64,000 nt of DNA, from positions 106,336-170,335 of the forward strand of contig NW_006920895.1 of assembly GCF_000417875.1 (NCBI RefSeq), in the 5' to 3' direction. Below are positions 30,101-42,100 of this stretch, in pieces. Under the pieces are notes generated by a model, which was given only the letters and a program-made list of their open reading frames with translations, did not search any database and was not told where the DNA came from. Both the position numbers and the translations under genes were made by a program. The first letter of the stretch is position 1; each line of letters begins with the position of its first letter. This DNA is from Pseudozyma flocculosa PF-1. Taxonomy: Eukaryota; Basidiomycota; Ustilaginomycetes; Ustilaginales; Ustilaginaceae.

Positions 30101-33100
30101 TCGGATGGGACATCGGGCCGACGGCTGGTGGCACACTGGTACCGGTAGAGAGCGACGGCGGGGTGTCTCTCCTGAATCGGTCCGTTTGTGGCTTTTGCTG
30201 GTGCTGCTGGGGCTGCTGGTGCTGGTGCTGGTGCTGGTGCTGGTGCTGGTGCCGGTGCTGCCGCTGCCGCTGCTGGTGGTGCTGGGTTTCACGCAGTCTG
30301 AAAGTCGGGTTTCGGAGTATCGGATTTCAGCTGGCAAAGCTCAACAAGCGTGTTCGGACACGCTTGTAAAATAATCGAAAGTTGGATCCATCTCCGCAGC
30401 CGAAATTTCGCTTCTACGACTAGCGGTCCTCCACTTTCCGATTATCCGAACCCACTTGAAAATTCCGCTAGCTAGTGGCGCATAATCGATTATTTTGAAA
30501 AATCGAAGCTGAGTTGAAACCCCCTTCTATCTGACTCTGCTGCTGCTGCAGCTCTCGGTACGTAGAGTTTCACGACGGTGCGGTTCAGCAAACAAAGGCA
30601 GGGCGCGCCGCACGCACATGGTCCCCCGTCGGCCTCGACACCGACCGCCGATCTGGGCCCAGCTGTCGGTTGGATAGATGACGACTAGCAGGCTAGCCAA
30701 GGCTGCAAAGAGGCGCGTCCGTCGCCTTTTGTCTGAGCTGCCGATCCACGGTACCGTCCAGCAACAGCAGGCAGGCAGGCAGGCAGCCCGCCCGCCTGAT
30801 CTGGCGCCAGGTTCCTGTTCCCTCTGGCACCTCGTTCCGCTTTCTCGGGGCCAGCGAAACCCAAGGCAGAGGTACGCACCGGCCCCTCGTGCCAATGTCC
30901 AGCAGCGCCCCCTCCCCCCCGGTCTTTTTTCGAGTTCCTCGGTCAGCCTTTTCCTTTCCGAGCTCGCTGGACGCTCTAGACTCATGCCCATCTTCGCCGT
31001 TCCTCTGCCCCTCTTGAGTGCTCTGCAGCAGCAACACACAGTTGGCCGCGCTGCGAGGCTGGCAGAGACGAGCGGGCCCCGGGCTGCTGTGACCGAAACC
31101 GCCCCTGCGGCTCGCCCACTACTGCAGGCCGGTCGAAGACGCACATCATGCGACGGGGACGGGTGCGGCGCGATGCTTTGCGGCGCGATGCTTTGCGGCG
31201 CGGCGTGGCGCGATGCGATGCGATGTGATGCGAGGCGCGACCAGCAGGCGAGGGCGGAAGTTGGCCACCACGGCCCTGCCTCTCTGTATGTACAGCAGCA
31301 AGAACGCAGGGGCAACGGGCGGGCGGGGATGGCGGGTGCTGAAACCTTGCTTGACCATCTCTCCATCTGGCCTCGACTCAAGCGGCAAGAGCAGCCAAGT
31401 CTGGCCGATACCTACGAACCGGTACCGGGACCGCTGCGCCTTTGTCGTTTCTGCTCACCCGCCCCGCCCCGCCCTGGCCGGCTTTCATGCAGACCTCCTG
31501 GCCCAGGAGGCCGGATACGGTAGACAGGGCAGGTAAAGAAACCACCTACATACACTCACAGTACCTACCTCGACGCCAAGAAGGCGGCAGCACGACCGTC
31601 CATGATCACAAGCAAGGTCCGCCCGCTTGATCCCGACGTGCGTGTCGGCCAGCTCATGATGAGCAGGTAGGGTTCGTGTCATCCGGCCCAAAACCTCGAT
31701 GCGCGGGTGACATGCGATGCGGACACCGAACCGTGCCGCCTCCTTCCCATCTTGGGCTTCAAGAGAGGTCCGGGCAGCGAGACACGAGCTCGGTGGATGC
31801 GACGAGCATTGTTCATTGTTGTTGCGCCATCGTCATGCGCGAATGTCTGAGCTGACGACCGCCATATCCGTCGCAACCAAGAAGAATCGTGGACAAGGTG
31901 CCGTCCGCACATCTGACGGACCTCCCGAATGCACGGCAGCTCTACTCGTCAAGTGCAGCCCGCTACGGTACGATGACCACCCACCGCGTCCTAGCTGCGG
32001 CCTCCGAATAATGTCGCTCGATGGATACAGGTCCTCGGATCCCCGCGACAGCCTACCGACGACGGCACGAGAGTGACGACCGTGGCGATGGCGGAGGACA
32101 GGTTGCGAGCCACGGCGATCAAATATCGATGAGCGGGAGGGGGATTGGGGAGGAGGGAAACCAACGTTGATGCCCCCTTTTGCCCTCTCTCTCGCTTTCG
32201 GTGCGCTCCATCTCACAAAGCGCACAGACAGGACCGAGGCGCCGCCAATAATCATCTAAGTTAGGCCCGCATCCTGACGCGAGCCGCCCTCAGACACCGC
32301 ACACGCCGACAAAGACGGCCTCGCCTTACATAGCTAGCTTGCATCCATGCCTCGGCCGTTTGCAACTCCGACGGTCCCGGCGTGTGGCCGAGAGCGTCCC
32401 TGGATCGTTTATCCAGGCAGCAACAACACGATCCGCCCACAACGTGGTCGCGCTGCAGTCGAAGGATCAGAGAGCGATACGGTACGATCACGCCGAGCCC
32501 AGCAGGTGCTCATCGCCGGCGCCAACGCTACCGGAAGGGCGACGGGAGTGATGGCAACCTCGCTTCGTCGTTTGCCCCGGCCCATGTCCGAACACACCAT
32601 CATCTTGTGTCTATGTAGCTATCCTCGGTCGTGTGGTCGCGGATCTGACCTTGGAAGGTCACACCTAGACTCGACACTCTCCCCCTTCCCTCTGACCCGT
32701 TCCATAGCCTGCTTGCAGACGCACAAGATGTTCGAATGAGAAGGCGCGCTGCGTTGGCATGCATGCGGTGCAATCGCGTGGCGCCGGGTGCGGTGAACCG
32801 CGGGATACCCTCTACGCACCTCCTGCGACGACAGAAAGTCTTGGACCACCGACGCTGGGCAGATCCGATCAAGAATAAGAATGATTGCAGGCGCACTGGA
32901 TCTTGGCTCTTTGCCCGTTGTCAGGTAGAGCGGCGCACCGAGGAACCGAAATGAGACGCGGCACTGCAGGAAGGCGAGCGAGGAGCGCCTGACTGGTGAT
33001 GTCGCGCCACCCGACCGACCCTCCCTACCTCCGCCATCCTTGCGCTGGGGGCCAGTCTGGTCCCATGTGAAGGCGGCTCCCGCACGGTCTCGCCCTGTTG

Positions 33101-34471
33101 CATGCGCGAGGAATGCCGGCTGCCCCTAGCGCTGGCGGGACCGCGAGGAAGAGTGCAGTTGGCTACTGTAGCCTGCTGCCTTCTTGCTCCAACCGATCCG
33201 CAGCAGACTGGGAACAACCCGAGCGAGCGGTACAAACAAACACCTCTCTGGCCAGACGAGATGGCCCATGGGGATCTTGGCCCACGTCCATACCTACTTT
33301 CACAACCCAGGCGACTCCAATGTCCGCGACGGCGTGCCAAGCAACACTTTGAGATCCGTAAATTGAGCGAGACCGAGACGCGCACAAATGAGTCTTAGTG
33401 TTGCTTTCTGACATCCAACAACACCGCGCGATCTTTGTTCGTACATGTACATGTATGCTGCATGGCATGCTCATGGCACTGCTGTGCGAGACGTTGCCAG
33501 GCGATAGGCCGAGGCGGCATCGACTCTTCTTCAGCCGCGCTTCGGCGAGAGCCCACGCGCGACCACCTTTGCTTGCCCAAGCTTGGACCTGATCCTTGGT
33601 CCTTTGACTGTTGGTCCTCGGTGGCGACATTCTCATCCGTGACCGCACAGGGGGGACTGCTTGTGCCTTTGACGAGTGGACAGCAGCCAGCTGCGAGCAA
33701 GAGAGGCACCCAGACCTATTCTCGGATGGCCGTCTTTGCCCCTTCTCGACTCGCGCTCGCAGCGACGAACACCGTACTGCTCTTATCCGATCTGTGCTCC
33801 GGGACTTGAGACCGCCTTGAAAGTGAGTACTTGCAGGGGAGGAGCCGGTTCGAGATCGGCATTTGCGACAGGCCGGAGACTTGCAGCAGACCAACACCGC
33901 CTGCACCGCGCGCAACCTGGTCGCTTGCGGCTGGGCCTGCTCGCTACCGCCATCGCGTCCGGTTGGAATGGCTGTCGACGGCATCGAGGTCTGACAAGTC
34001 TAAGAGCCTTAGTCTGTTTGATGTTGGGTGCCGCTGCTACCCCAGGCCCCTGCATCGCAGGCTAGCCAACCCGGCGGCGGTCAGCAGCCGCGGCTCTCTG
34101 ATGGTCGTTGACGGGGTGACGAAGTGGGTGATGTCGGGGCCGTTGACGGGCGGCAGGCCCGATACCACATCCCCTTGCCGATGATGCCAAGATCGGGTAA
34201 GTGGAGGTGGTGCTGGGCTTTGGCAAGCGTTCGACCCTCGGCGCTCCTTTGGTGATTAGGCTGACCAAAGACCTTTGTTGGCCTCCAACACCTTTGCCTG
34301 CTGGCGATGCGGTCCCTCACACAGAGACCATGTCGCTGCCACCAATATCACCACCACAACCACCACCGCTACCGCCGGACTCTTAGGCCTGGATATCACC
34401 GCAACGATCGACGGCATCGCCACTACCACAGAGTCGTCGCCTAGCGCCAGAGCTGCCACAATCCTCGAGCC
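27164..34471. other. 7.3-kb region without a supportable gene
   Basis: Divergent flank between the F-box gene and the mpaB-like gene. ORFs up to 287 codons occur on both strands, but all are overlapping, rich in Arg/Cys/Pro/Ala and without domain character, as expected from GC-rich noncoding DNA. It contains simple repeats: CAAG/CAGC units near 28475-28500 and 29900-29965, a GTGCTG hexamer array (30196-30270), and GCGCGATGCTTTGCG-type units (31165-31245). 30300-30520 is locally AT-richer. Both neighbours' promoters must lie here; I see no RNA gene. Confidence 0.5.
30196..30270 (+). repeat. GTGCTG hexanucleotide array
   Basis: About ten nearly perfect GTGCTG/GGTGCT units with two interruptions. 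It is open in several frames but shows no sign of being coding. Confidence 0.7.
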
Positions 34472-36745
34472 ATGGACGAGGGCTGGATCTCGTCGCTGCG
34501 GTCGGCGGCAGTCCAGTCTCCCTCGACGATGCCGCTGCTGGGGCTCTTTGTCGTTGCCCTCTTGGGTCTCGTCAAGGGTACAAGGCAGCGCATCCTTTCA
34601 GGCCTGTCCAGCGTCTACGTCTTCCTATTCCACCGCCCGCTGCGCAACGACCCGCAGGCATTCCTCGTCTCGTCGCACTCGCACCCGCTGCCTGCCACCA
34701 GCTCGTTTCTCTCAGCGTGGCGAGCCAGGTCAATCCTATCCAGCGAGGCACGCAGCCGCGGCTTTGATAGCTTTGACCACCTGCGCAGGCGTGGGATCCA
34801 CCATGAGCGCGACATCGACTGGACCAAGCCCGGCTCGCCCCGCCACGGCGATCTGATCGAGAGCTGGGACAGGATCGCAGAGTGGGACGCACGGTGCATT
34901 CACCCGTCCAAGCTGCAGACGTTGCGGCAGGTCGGTGATCGCCTTGCCGACACGGCTCTGGAGCAGGCCTCCAAGAGCCAGAAAGACCCCGATGATACCG
35001 ACGTCCTTGGCCAGATCTATCGCCTCGCCCACGTCGGCGGCGACGAGGGTAACAACGGCAACGACAAAAACCCCGCCTGCTCGACATTCTGGAAGGCAGC
35101 GCGCGGACGTCCGCCGCCCGGGGCCGGAGCCCTCGGCCTCGAATGGTACGCCGAGCGCTCCCGTCGAAAGGGTGTCGTCGGTCAAGCGGTCGACCTTCAT
35201 GCAAGGTGGCCGCAGCACCCGTCGTCGTCGGACATCGAAGAGCCTCCTCCTCAGCCCTGGCAGCCAGAGTCTTATTCTTCGTCATCAGAAGAGGCGCCGT
35301 CCCAGTCTGAGCTCGACGAGGAGCTCGAGGCCGAGGCTGCGGTGCTCCGTCGAGGGCAAGACGTCTTCTACAAGTACGCCGGCCCGATGCTCCTCTCGCT
35401 GCTGCACTTTAGCCTGGCAGGCGGTTTCGCATCGCCCCGCATCACCGAGGTGCTGCGCCAGACGGCGTACCTGGTCCCCGGAACGCGCAAGAGGCGGCAG
35501 AAGGAGGACGAGGAGCAGGGCCTTGACGACAAGGACGACGGGGCGAGAAAGGGCGAGGCTGGCACCGACGGCCTGCCCAAGATGGACAAGGCGCGCGCGG
35601 ACCGCACCTGGTCTCGCCTGCTCGAGACGACCCAGTTTGTGCTCGACGTCATGGAGGCTCAAGGCAGCATGCGATTGCCCAGCAACGGACCCGAGTCGGG
35701 CGGCGAGGGATGGCAGAGCGCGACGCGGGTTCGCCTGCTTCACACGGCGGTGCGGCAGCGCGTGCTTCGGTCGGCCTCGTCGCCGCAGCGCGCCCATTCC
35801 GCGTTCGGCGGCTACGACGTCGAGCGCAATGGCGTGCCAATCAACCAAGAGGACCTGCTAGCCACGCTCTGCTCGTTTTCCGTCGCGCCCCTCGCTTCTC
35901 TTCAGGCCATGGGCATCAAGCCCACGCTGCGGGAGCGTGAGGACTTTGTCGCCCTCTGGCGCCATGTCGGCTTCTACATGGGCCTCGAGCCGGCGGTGCT
36001 GCGCGCCTGCTTTGGAAATGCGCAGACGGCTGATCGCACCCTCTGGTGCGCCATCCTCCACCTCTTCGGAGAGGTCGAGGTCAGTGGCAGCGGCAGCGGC
36101 GATGGCGCGCGAGCACACGACGACCAGGCAGAGGCTAGCAACGGTGCTGGACCGCCGACGACACCACCGGCGCCTCGCATCAAAGGTCCGACGATCCCCG
36201 TCCTGATCGCGTGTGCGGACCGCCCGCCGTTCCACACGCCGTTGGCGGCGCACTTTGCCATTTCTCGCCATCTGCTCGGACCCTCGCTGTCCGACTCCCT
36301 GGGCATACCGCCGACCGACGCGCTGCGCACGCTCATCACCGACGTGGCTTTCCTGGGGATGCGCATCCCCATATGGTTCGGACGCTTCTACCGCGCCGAA
36401 TGGGAGCGGCAACGCCTCGTCCTCGCCCGGCCCCTGCTGCGCCGCCTGATTGTGTGGAGCATGGGCAACAAGCGGTCCAGGTTCGAGATGCCTCCGCGCG
36501 GCGCTCGGCCGTCGTCCGATCAGCCGCAGCAGGACAAGCCGAAAGAGCAGCAAGAGCAAGATTCGCCACCGCCCAATGTGGCGACGCACGGAGGAGGGCT
36601 GCAAGACGTGCCCGAGGATAGCGAGGACAACCTGCGCCTGGTGCGGCGGTGGCGCTGGCTGATGCGCGAGATGATCGCCGTGTGCGTGCTGGCCGGCGTC
36701 GTGGCGCTCGGCAGCGTCGTGTTGGCGGTCAGGCGGTTCTGGTAG
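34472..36745 (+). CDS. DUF2236 / mpaB-Lcp family membrane protein
   Basis: Single exon, 757 aa from the ATG at 34472. A hydrophobic segment sits near the N-terminus (LLGLFVVALLGLVKG, about 21-36) and another at the C-terminus (MIAVCVLAGVVALGSVVLAV), suggesting an ER or similar membrane location. The conserved ER-bound oxygenase mpaB/rubber oxygenase (DUF2236) core is visible: FYKYAGPMLLSLLHFSLAGG (about 299-318), TRVRLLHTAVRQRVL (about 416-430), GVPINQEDLLATLCSFSVAP (about 453-472) and FVALWRHVGFYMGL (about 491-504). MpaB oxygenates a prenyl side chain in mycophenolic acid biosynthesis, and bacterial Lcp cleaves rubber with a heme. Most fungal relatives have no known substrate and no biosynthetic cluster surrounds this gene, so only family membership is claimed. 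Its stop lies 55 bp from the stop of the convergent NEDP1 gene. Confidence 0.8.
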   Translation: MDEGWISSLRSAAVQSPSTMPLLGLFVVALLGLVKGTRQRILSGLSSVYVFLFHRPLRNDPQAFLVSSHSHPLPATSSFLSAWRARSILSSEARSRGFDSFDHLRRRGIHHERDIDWTKPGSPRHGDLIESWDRIAEWDARCIHPSKLQTLRQVGDRLADTALEQASKSQKDPDDTDVLGQIYRLAHVGGDEGNNGNDKNPACSTFWKAARGRPPPGAGALGLEWYAERSRRKGVVGQAVDLHARWPQHPSSSDIEEPPPQPWQPESYSSSSEEAPSQSELDEELEAEAAVLRRGQDVFYKYAGPMLLSLLHFSLAGGFASPRITEVLRQTAYLVPGTRKRRQKEDEEQGLDDKDDGARKGEAGTDGLPKMDKARADRTWSRLLETTQFVLDVMEAQGSMRLPSNGPESGGEGWQSATRVRLLHTAVRQRVLRSASSPQRAHSAFGGYDVERNGVPINQEDLLATLCSFSVAPLASLQAMGIKPTLREREDFVALWRHVGFYMGLEPAVLRACFGNAQTADRTLWCAILHLFGEVEVSGSGSGDGARAHDDQAEASNGAGPPTTPPAPRIKGPTIPVLIACADRPPFHTPLAAHFAISRHLLGPSLSDSLGIPPTDALRTLITDVAFLGMRIPIWFGRFYRAEWERQRLVLARPLLRRLIVWSMGNKRSRFEMPPRGARPSSDQPQQDKPKEQQEQDSPPPNVATHGGGLQDVPEDSEDNLRLVRRWRWLMREMIAVCVLAGVVALGSVVLAVRRFW

Positions 36746-36800
36746 ATGCGTGGGAGGGCTCGCTGAATGAGAGTCGATCATTTGCTGTTTCTTCGATACA

Positions 36801-37758
36801 TCACGGCATCTCAATTTCACCTATACACCGTCTCACATCCGCCGGATTGTCCCACGACGATTTCGCCGCTGCCCAGCGATGGAGCCAGTCGCGATATCGC
36901 TGGCGATACAGGCGTATCCTCTCGGGGATCCAGCGAGTCGCGAGATCGTCGACGACGTTGTCGAGGATGTTTGGGCTGGTGTCGGGATGGAGGTTGGCCA
37001 GGTTGGCTTCGAGGAGCGGCTGCAGTGAATGCGTGAGGGCCAAGACGTAGACGCCGCAGTCGCTGCCTGACGGTCAGCCGACGACGAGGGGACGGATAGA
37101 GAGGCACGGTGAGCCTCGGAGATGTCTGAGCGATCTGGCCGGCTTCGAGCGGATCACCCACCATTGTTCTGCCTGGGCAGTGTCTCTACTTGGTCGACGA
37201 CCGTATTGGCCGTTGTCGCACCGCCTACACGACCCTGTGAACGATGATCGCGGGCGACGATGTCGACGATGGCTCTGGCGACGCTGTCGGCTGCCGCGCG
37301 GTTGGCGGGAGGCAGCGAGTCGAAGTGGATGCAGCGGCGGGTGGCGGTGTCGAAGAGGAGCAGGCTCCAATGAGAGGCATCTGACCCTACTCTTCCGTAC
37401 CTGTCGCTGACTATCGATTTAGAGGCAAAGGCCATCGGACCGATCAACCATGATCGAGCTGGGTACGTCGGGCTGGGCTCTCGAGTGCTGCACTCGACTC
37501 ACCCGGCAGGCAGAGCCACCTCTGGTCGATGGGCGGCAGGACCTGCTTGGCCTCTTGTGGATCATCGATGCTGACGAGCAACTCGACGATGGCAGGCGGC
37601 CACATTGCGATGCTGGCGGGCGCGGCAGCGGTCGAGTGGAGCCAGGTCGAGTGGAATGAGAGAAGGTTGTCGCCTACCCACTCGTCTGGTTCAATGGTGG
37701 CCAGGTCGGAGCGGCGCAGGTAGGCATCTCGGTAGGAGAGGGTGAGGGTATCGTCCAT
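36801..37758 (-). CDS. SENP8: NEDD8-specific protease, NEDP1/SENP8 type (Ulp1/C48 family)
   Basis: Exons 37758-37503, 37410-37162 and 37066-36801 (introns 92 and 95 bp; GTGAGT/TAG and GTGGGT/CAG; both phase 1) give 256 aa. The N-terminus DTLTLSYRDAYLRRSDLATI and DEWVGDNLLSFHSTWL match the NEDP1/SENP8 opening (LSY.D..LR.SD..LL....W..D..I.F). The catalytic set is complete: His99 (SHWSLLLF), Asp116 (IHFDSL), Gln166 and Cys172 (QNNGSDCGVYVLAL). Such cysteine proteases mature NEDD8/Rub1 and remove it from cullins and other proteins, thereby tuning SCF ligases. A SUMO protease is less likely given the size and the N-terminal motif. It ends tail-to-tail with the mpaB-like gene. Confidence 0.86.
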
Positions 37759-38581
37759 TTGCCTTTGTCGCTAGAGCGAGTCGGCGAGTCGGATGTTGGA
37801 GATGATGGTGTTGGTGGTTGTGGTTGTGGTTGTGGTTGTGGTTGTGGTTGTGGTTGTGGTCGAGGTGATGGGTGGCCAGTGCGAGGGGCGGCCCCAAATC
37901 CGGCGGACGGGCGTCATAGGCAGGCCTGCAGGCCCGCTGGCCTCCAAGCCCCGCAGCCTCTTGCGGCAAGCGAGGCCACCCTGACCTGCTGGTTTGCCAG
38001 CCAGCCAGCCACAGCCAGGCGCCTGTGTGCATCGCAGGTCCACCTACCTACCTCACGCCTGCCTCACCTTGGGCGACTCTGCTGGCTCGACTTCCGGCCA
38101 TCATACCACCACCGCCGTCGGATGTTGCCCGACGTCCTCTCTCGCCTAGGTACCTATCTTCGCCCACGCAAAGCCTCTGTCGACCTCGCCGACAGCACAG
38201 CCCACGCCACCCGCCCAACCTCACTCCGGCCCAGCACAAGTTCCCAGCCTGGATTTGAGCATCACAATTCACCTCGCAGCTGCGCGAGTGCAGCCAATCA
38301 CGCACGCCGGGCGATCCGGCCACCTCAGAAGGAGGGAATCACGTACTAGCTCGATCTCAACACGCAGACTACTACACACACTACTACTACTACGAACTCT
38401 GCTACTCTGCACTTCTGTCAGCTAGCTGGCCTCGGCGTTGCCGCGCCTGCTCAGCTCGGACCTTTGCTCGTGCTGCTGCTGCCTGTGCGCTGTATCTCAC
38501 CACCACGCACACTCTACCCTGCTGTCCCTCCGCCACCGCCGCAGCGGCGTAGCAACACAGACGCAGACAGGCCCTTCACCC
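37759..38581. promoter_or_regulatory. Divergent promoter, NEDP1 / Lam-family gene
   Basis: 820 bp between divergent starts. It holds a GTTGTG hexanucleotide array at about 37813-37860 (some eight units), close to the NEDP1 start, and an ACTACT-rich stretch near 38360-38400. No ORF is supportable. Confidence 0.5.
37813..37860 (+). repeat. GTTGTG hexanucleotide array
   Basis: About eight tandem units just upstream (minus strand) of the NEDP1 start at 37758. Noncoding. Confidence 0.8.
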
Positions 38582-39137
38582 ATGCCCGCCATCAAGAGCA
38601 TCTTTCGAGGCTCAAACCACAACTCGCCCGCCAATACAAAGGCCAGGCGCAACAGCAACCCGAGCGCCGCAGCATCCGACGCAACCGAAACCGTAGCCTC
38701 GCCCTCGATCCCCTCGATCGACATCATCGACACCGCTAGCGCACCCGGACATCTGGACCCCACCACAGCACCGGCGGCACCACCGTCGACAGCCTTGGAC
38801 GACTCGACCCCACGGCTCCGCTCCGACAGGCAGCTCGACTCCGTCAACGCCTTTCCGCTCGTCGACGAGCCCGACTACTACCCACCTCCAACCTCGTCCG
38901 CCGCATCCAAGGTCAGCAGCATCCTTCCCGGCCGCCGCAGCAGCGCCGCCGCCACCACCTCGAGGATGGGCCGACCCACCTCGGGCAACTCGCAGTGGAC
39001 CGCCGAACCCACCTCTGGCAAATCGTCCCGCAGAGGATCCAAGACCAACCGCAGCGAAGACGGCCACGGTGGCAAGACCGAGGTGCTCAACCGCCATGAG
39101 CTCATGCGCCGCGCCATGGCAGCCGCAAAAGACCCCC

Positions 39138-39170
<33 letters not shown>

Positions 39171-42100
39171 TCGACGACGAGCATGGTCGGCGCCGTGGCA
39201 ACGGAGGCCTCAGCGACGACGAGGCCACGCCCATCAGCACCACCGCGCCGGGTTTCGACGGCTTCCAGACGCAGACCGCCGCCGCCAGCGATGGCCACGC
39301 CGCCCCAACGTCCAACGGCGCCGAAAGGCCAGCCAATGGCTCAACCGCCCCCGGTCATACGCAGTCCACCCGCGAATTCCCCAGCCTGGTGGCTACCTCG
39401 ACGCCCTCCAAGTCGTCGACCCTGCCCTCCATCGTTACGCCCTCGCCCATACGCGCCGAGATGCCCCGGTCCGACTCTCTCGACGATGCCCTCGTGGCCC
39501 AGCCCATGTTCTCGCCCTCCTCTGGCCAGAGGCGCGGGTCCGAGATGGCGCGGCCCGACAGCAGCGACGAGTTCGAGGGCACGCCGCCCGTCCGCTCCAA
39601 GACTTTCCACGACGTCGTCAGCAACAATCACCTCAGCGCCGGCCCGCACATGTCCAAGAGCATGTCGGCCAGCAACTTTGACGGCGGCCAGCGCGGAAAC
39701 GGCACTGGCAAGCTGGAGGCCCCCAGCTCGCCGCTGCTCAAGCCCGGCCGGCTCGCGCGGCTGCGCAAAAACAGCACCGACGGCGGGGCCAGCAAGACAT
39801 CCAAGAAGGCCGCCGTCAACGGACCCGCGGGCGGCATCGCGGGGGCGCTTGCGGCCAGCGGCATGACGGGCATCGGTATCGGCCAGGCTGCAGCGGCGTC
39901 ACACCACGCCGCCAACACGCTGCTGCCCGGCCCTCCGGCCTACGGCGATGCCGGGCGCTCATACCCCTCCACCGCCTCGTTCTCCTCGCCCAACACCGCT
40001 GCCTCGAACGGCGGAGCTGCGCCGGACCAGTCGGTGCGCCCCTTTCCGGCCAACGAGGACGCCGGTTACCAGGGCGGCATGTACCGCGATCCGTCGACGG
40101 GTACCGTGGTCGAAAAGTATGGCGACGACCGCGCAGGGCCCTACCGACCCCCGCTGCGGCCTGGCAGAGACCGCAGCGTCAGCAGCCTTGTGTCGTACGA
40201 CGGCTCGGTCGCATCTGAGCGCTCGTCGGCGAGCGGGTTGGGCGCCGCGGCAGGCTTCGGAGCTGCCTCTGCAGCGCTGCTGGCCCCGATTGGCGCTACG
40301 CTGCCCGCTCCACACGGCCAGGGCTCGAACTATGGCGGCAGTGGTGGTGGAATTGGCGGAGGCGGCAATGGTGGTGGCAGCGGGGGCTTTGGCGGTAGTC
40401 ACGATGGCGGTGGAGGCAGCGCAGGGCTGGGCGACGGGGTCAGTGCTTCGGGCAGCGGCCCCTCGATCGACACTGACGCCTGGTCCTCGGAGGACATGGG
40501 CCAGCAGATCACGGGCTTCGCCGTCGCCTCGTCGAAGCGCAACAAGGACTTCCACCAGCTCTTTCCCCAGGTGCCCGAGGACGACTACCTGATTGAGGAC
40601 TACGGCTGCGCGTTGTCGCGCGAGATTCTCATCCACGGTCGGCTCTACATCTCGGAGAACTTTATCGCCTTCAACGCAAACATCTTCGGCTGGGTGACGA
40701 ACCTCGTGGTGCCCTTTTCCGACATTGTCGCCATCGAGAAGCGGATGACGGCCTTCGTGATCCCCAACGCCATCCAGCTGGCGACGATCAACTCGAAGCA
40801 CACCTTTGTGTCATTCCTCTCGCGCGATACGACCTACGACCTCATCGTCAACATCTGGCGCCTCTCGCACCCCGGTCTGCCCGCCAGCGCCGCCGAGCAG
40901 GCTGCCGAGCTGAGCGACGAGTACTCGGAGGACGACGACGGCGGCGACGGCGCCACGGCCGTCGACAAGTCCGAGTCCGTCGACGGCCACGGCCAGGTCA
41001 AGGCCAGCAAGCCCTCGAAACGCGCGCGACTCAAGCGCAAATTCAAGGGCACCAAGAACGGCATCCGCGACGAGAACCTGGCTGCCGCGGTGGCGGCGGC
41101 GGGCGGACCCGCTTCGGCGGCATCGGCTGCCAACGCCAACTCGGCGGCCGCCAAGGCCATCTCGCCGCTCATCACGCCGAGTCGGTCGCCCGCCCCCGGT
41201 GCCAAGCGGGCACCGCACCGCAAGACGAGCTGCCCGTGCGAGGACAACAAGGAGCACTACTCGACCGTCGTGCTCGACACCACCTATCCCGCCGTTCCTG
41301 AAAAGATCTACAACCTCCTTTTTACCACGGGCTTCATGAAGGACTTCTGGACCGACAACCAGAAGCTTTTCGGTGAGTCGGCTGCTGCGGCGGCCTCGAT
41401 GCGCTCTGTTTCCTTGCGAACGCGCACCGCTGACCGATCCACCACGTTCCTCTCTGATGCAGAGCTGCAAATCTCCGAGTGGTCGCCGTGCTCGAGCAAC
41501 AACAACATGCTGTCGCGCAACGTGTCCTACATCAAGCCGCTGACGGGCTCCTTTGGCCCCAAGCAGACAAAGTGCCACCTGAGCGACGAAAACATGCACG
41601 TCGACTTTGACAACTACGTCACCACCCTGACCACAACGCGGACGCCAGACGTTCCGTCGGGTGGCAGCTTCAGCGTCAAGACGCGCACCTGCATCACCTG
41701 GGCTGGCGGCGGCAACGTCAGCCGGGTCTATGTCACCTGCGGCGTCGAGTGGACGGGGCGTAGCATGATCAAGGGCATCATCGAAAAAGCGTGCATCGAC
41801 GGCCAGAAGCAGTACTACAGCGACCTGGACAGCTCGGTGCGCGACTACCTCACCGAGCACACAAGCGAGTTCAAAGAGGAGGGCGACGACGCCAAGGCCG
41901 TCGAGGAGATTGCGCGCGCCGCCACGCCAGCCGTCGGAGTCGGCTCCAAGCAGCGGGCCGGCGATGGAGGACGAGGCGGGGACGAGTCCAAAGGCGGCGG
42001 CCACAGTGGCAGCGGCGGAGGCGGCGCCTCCTCGTCGGCCGCGGGCGGCAGCGGTGGCTCTGGAGGCGCCGGCGGCCTGCTCGACACCCTCACATCGACG

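Noticed and set aside
28180..33984. Several 130-290-codon ORFs on both strands (e.g. 28180-28866, 29511-30374, 30527-31381, 33163-33984)
   Set aside because: They overlap each other on both strands, are full of Arg/Cys/Pro/Ser low complexity and simple repeats, and lack starts or splice sites that improve them.
40811..42004. 397-codon frame antisense to the Lam-family gene
   Set aside because: Opposite the GRAM/VASt coding region; it has no domain character.
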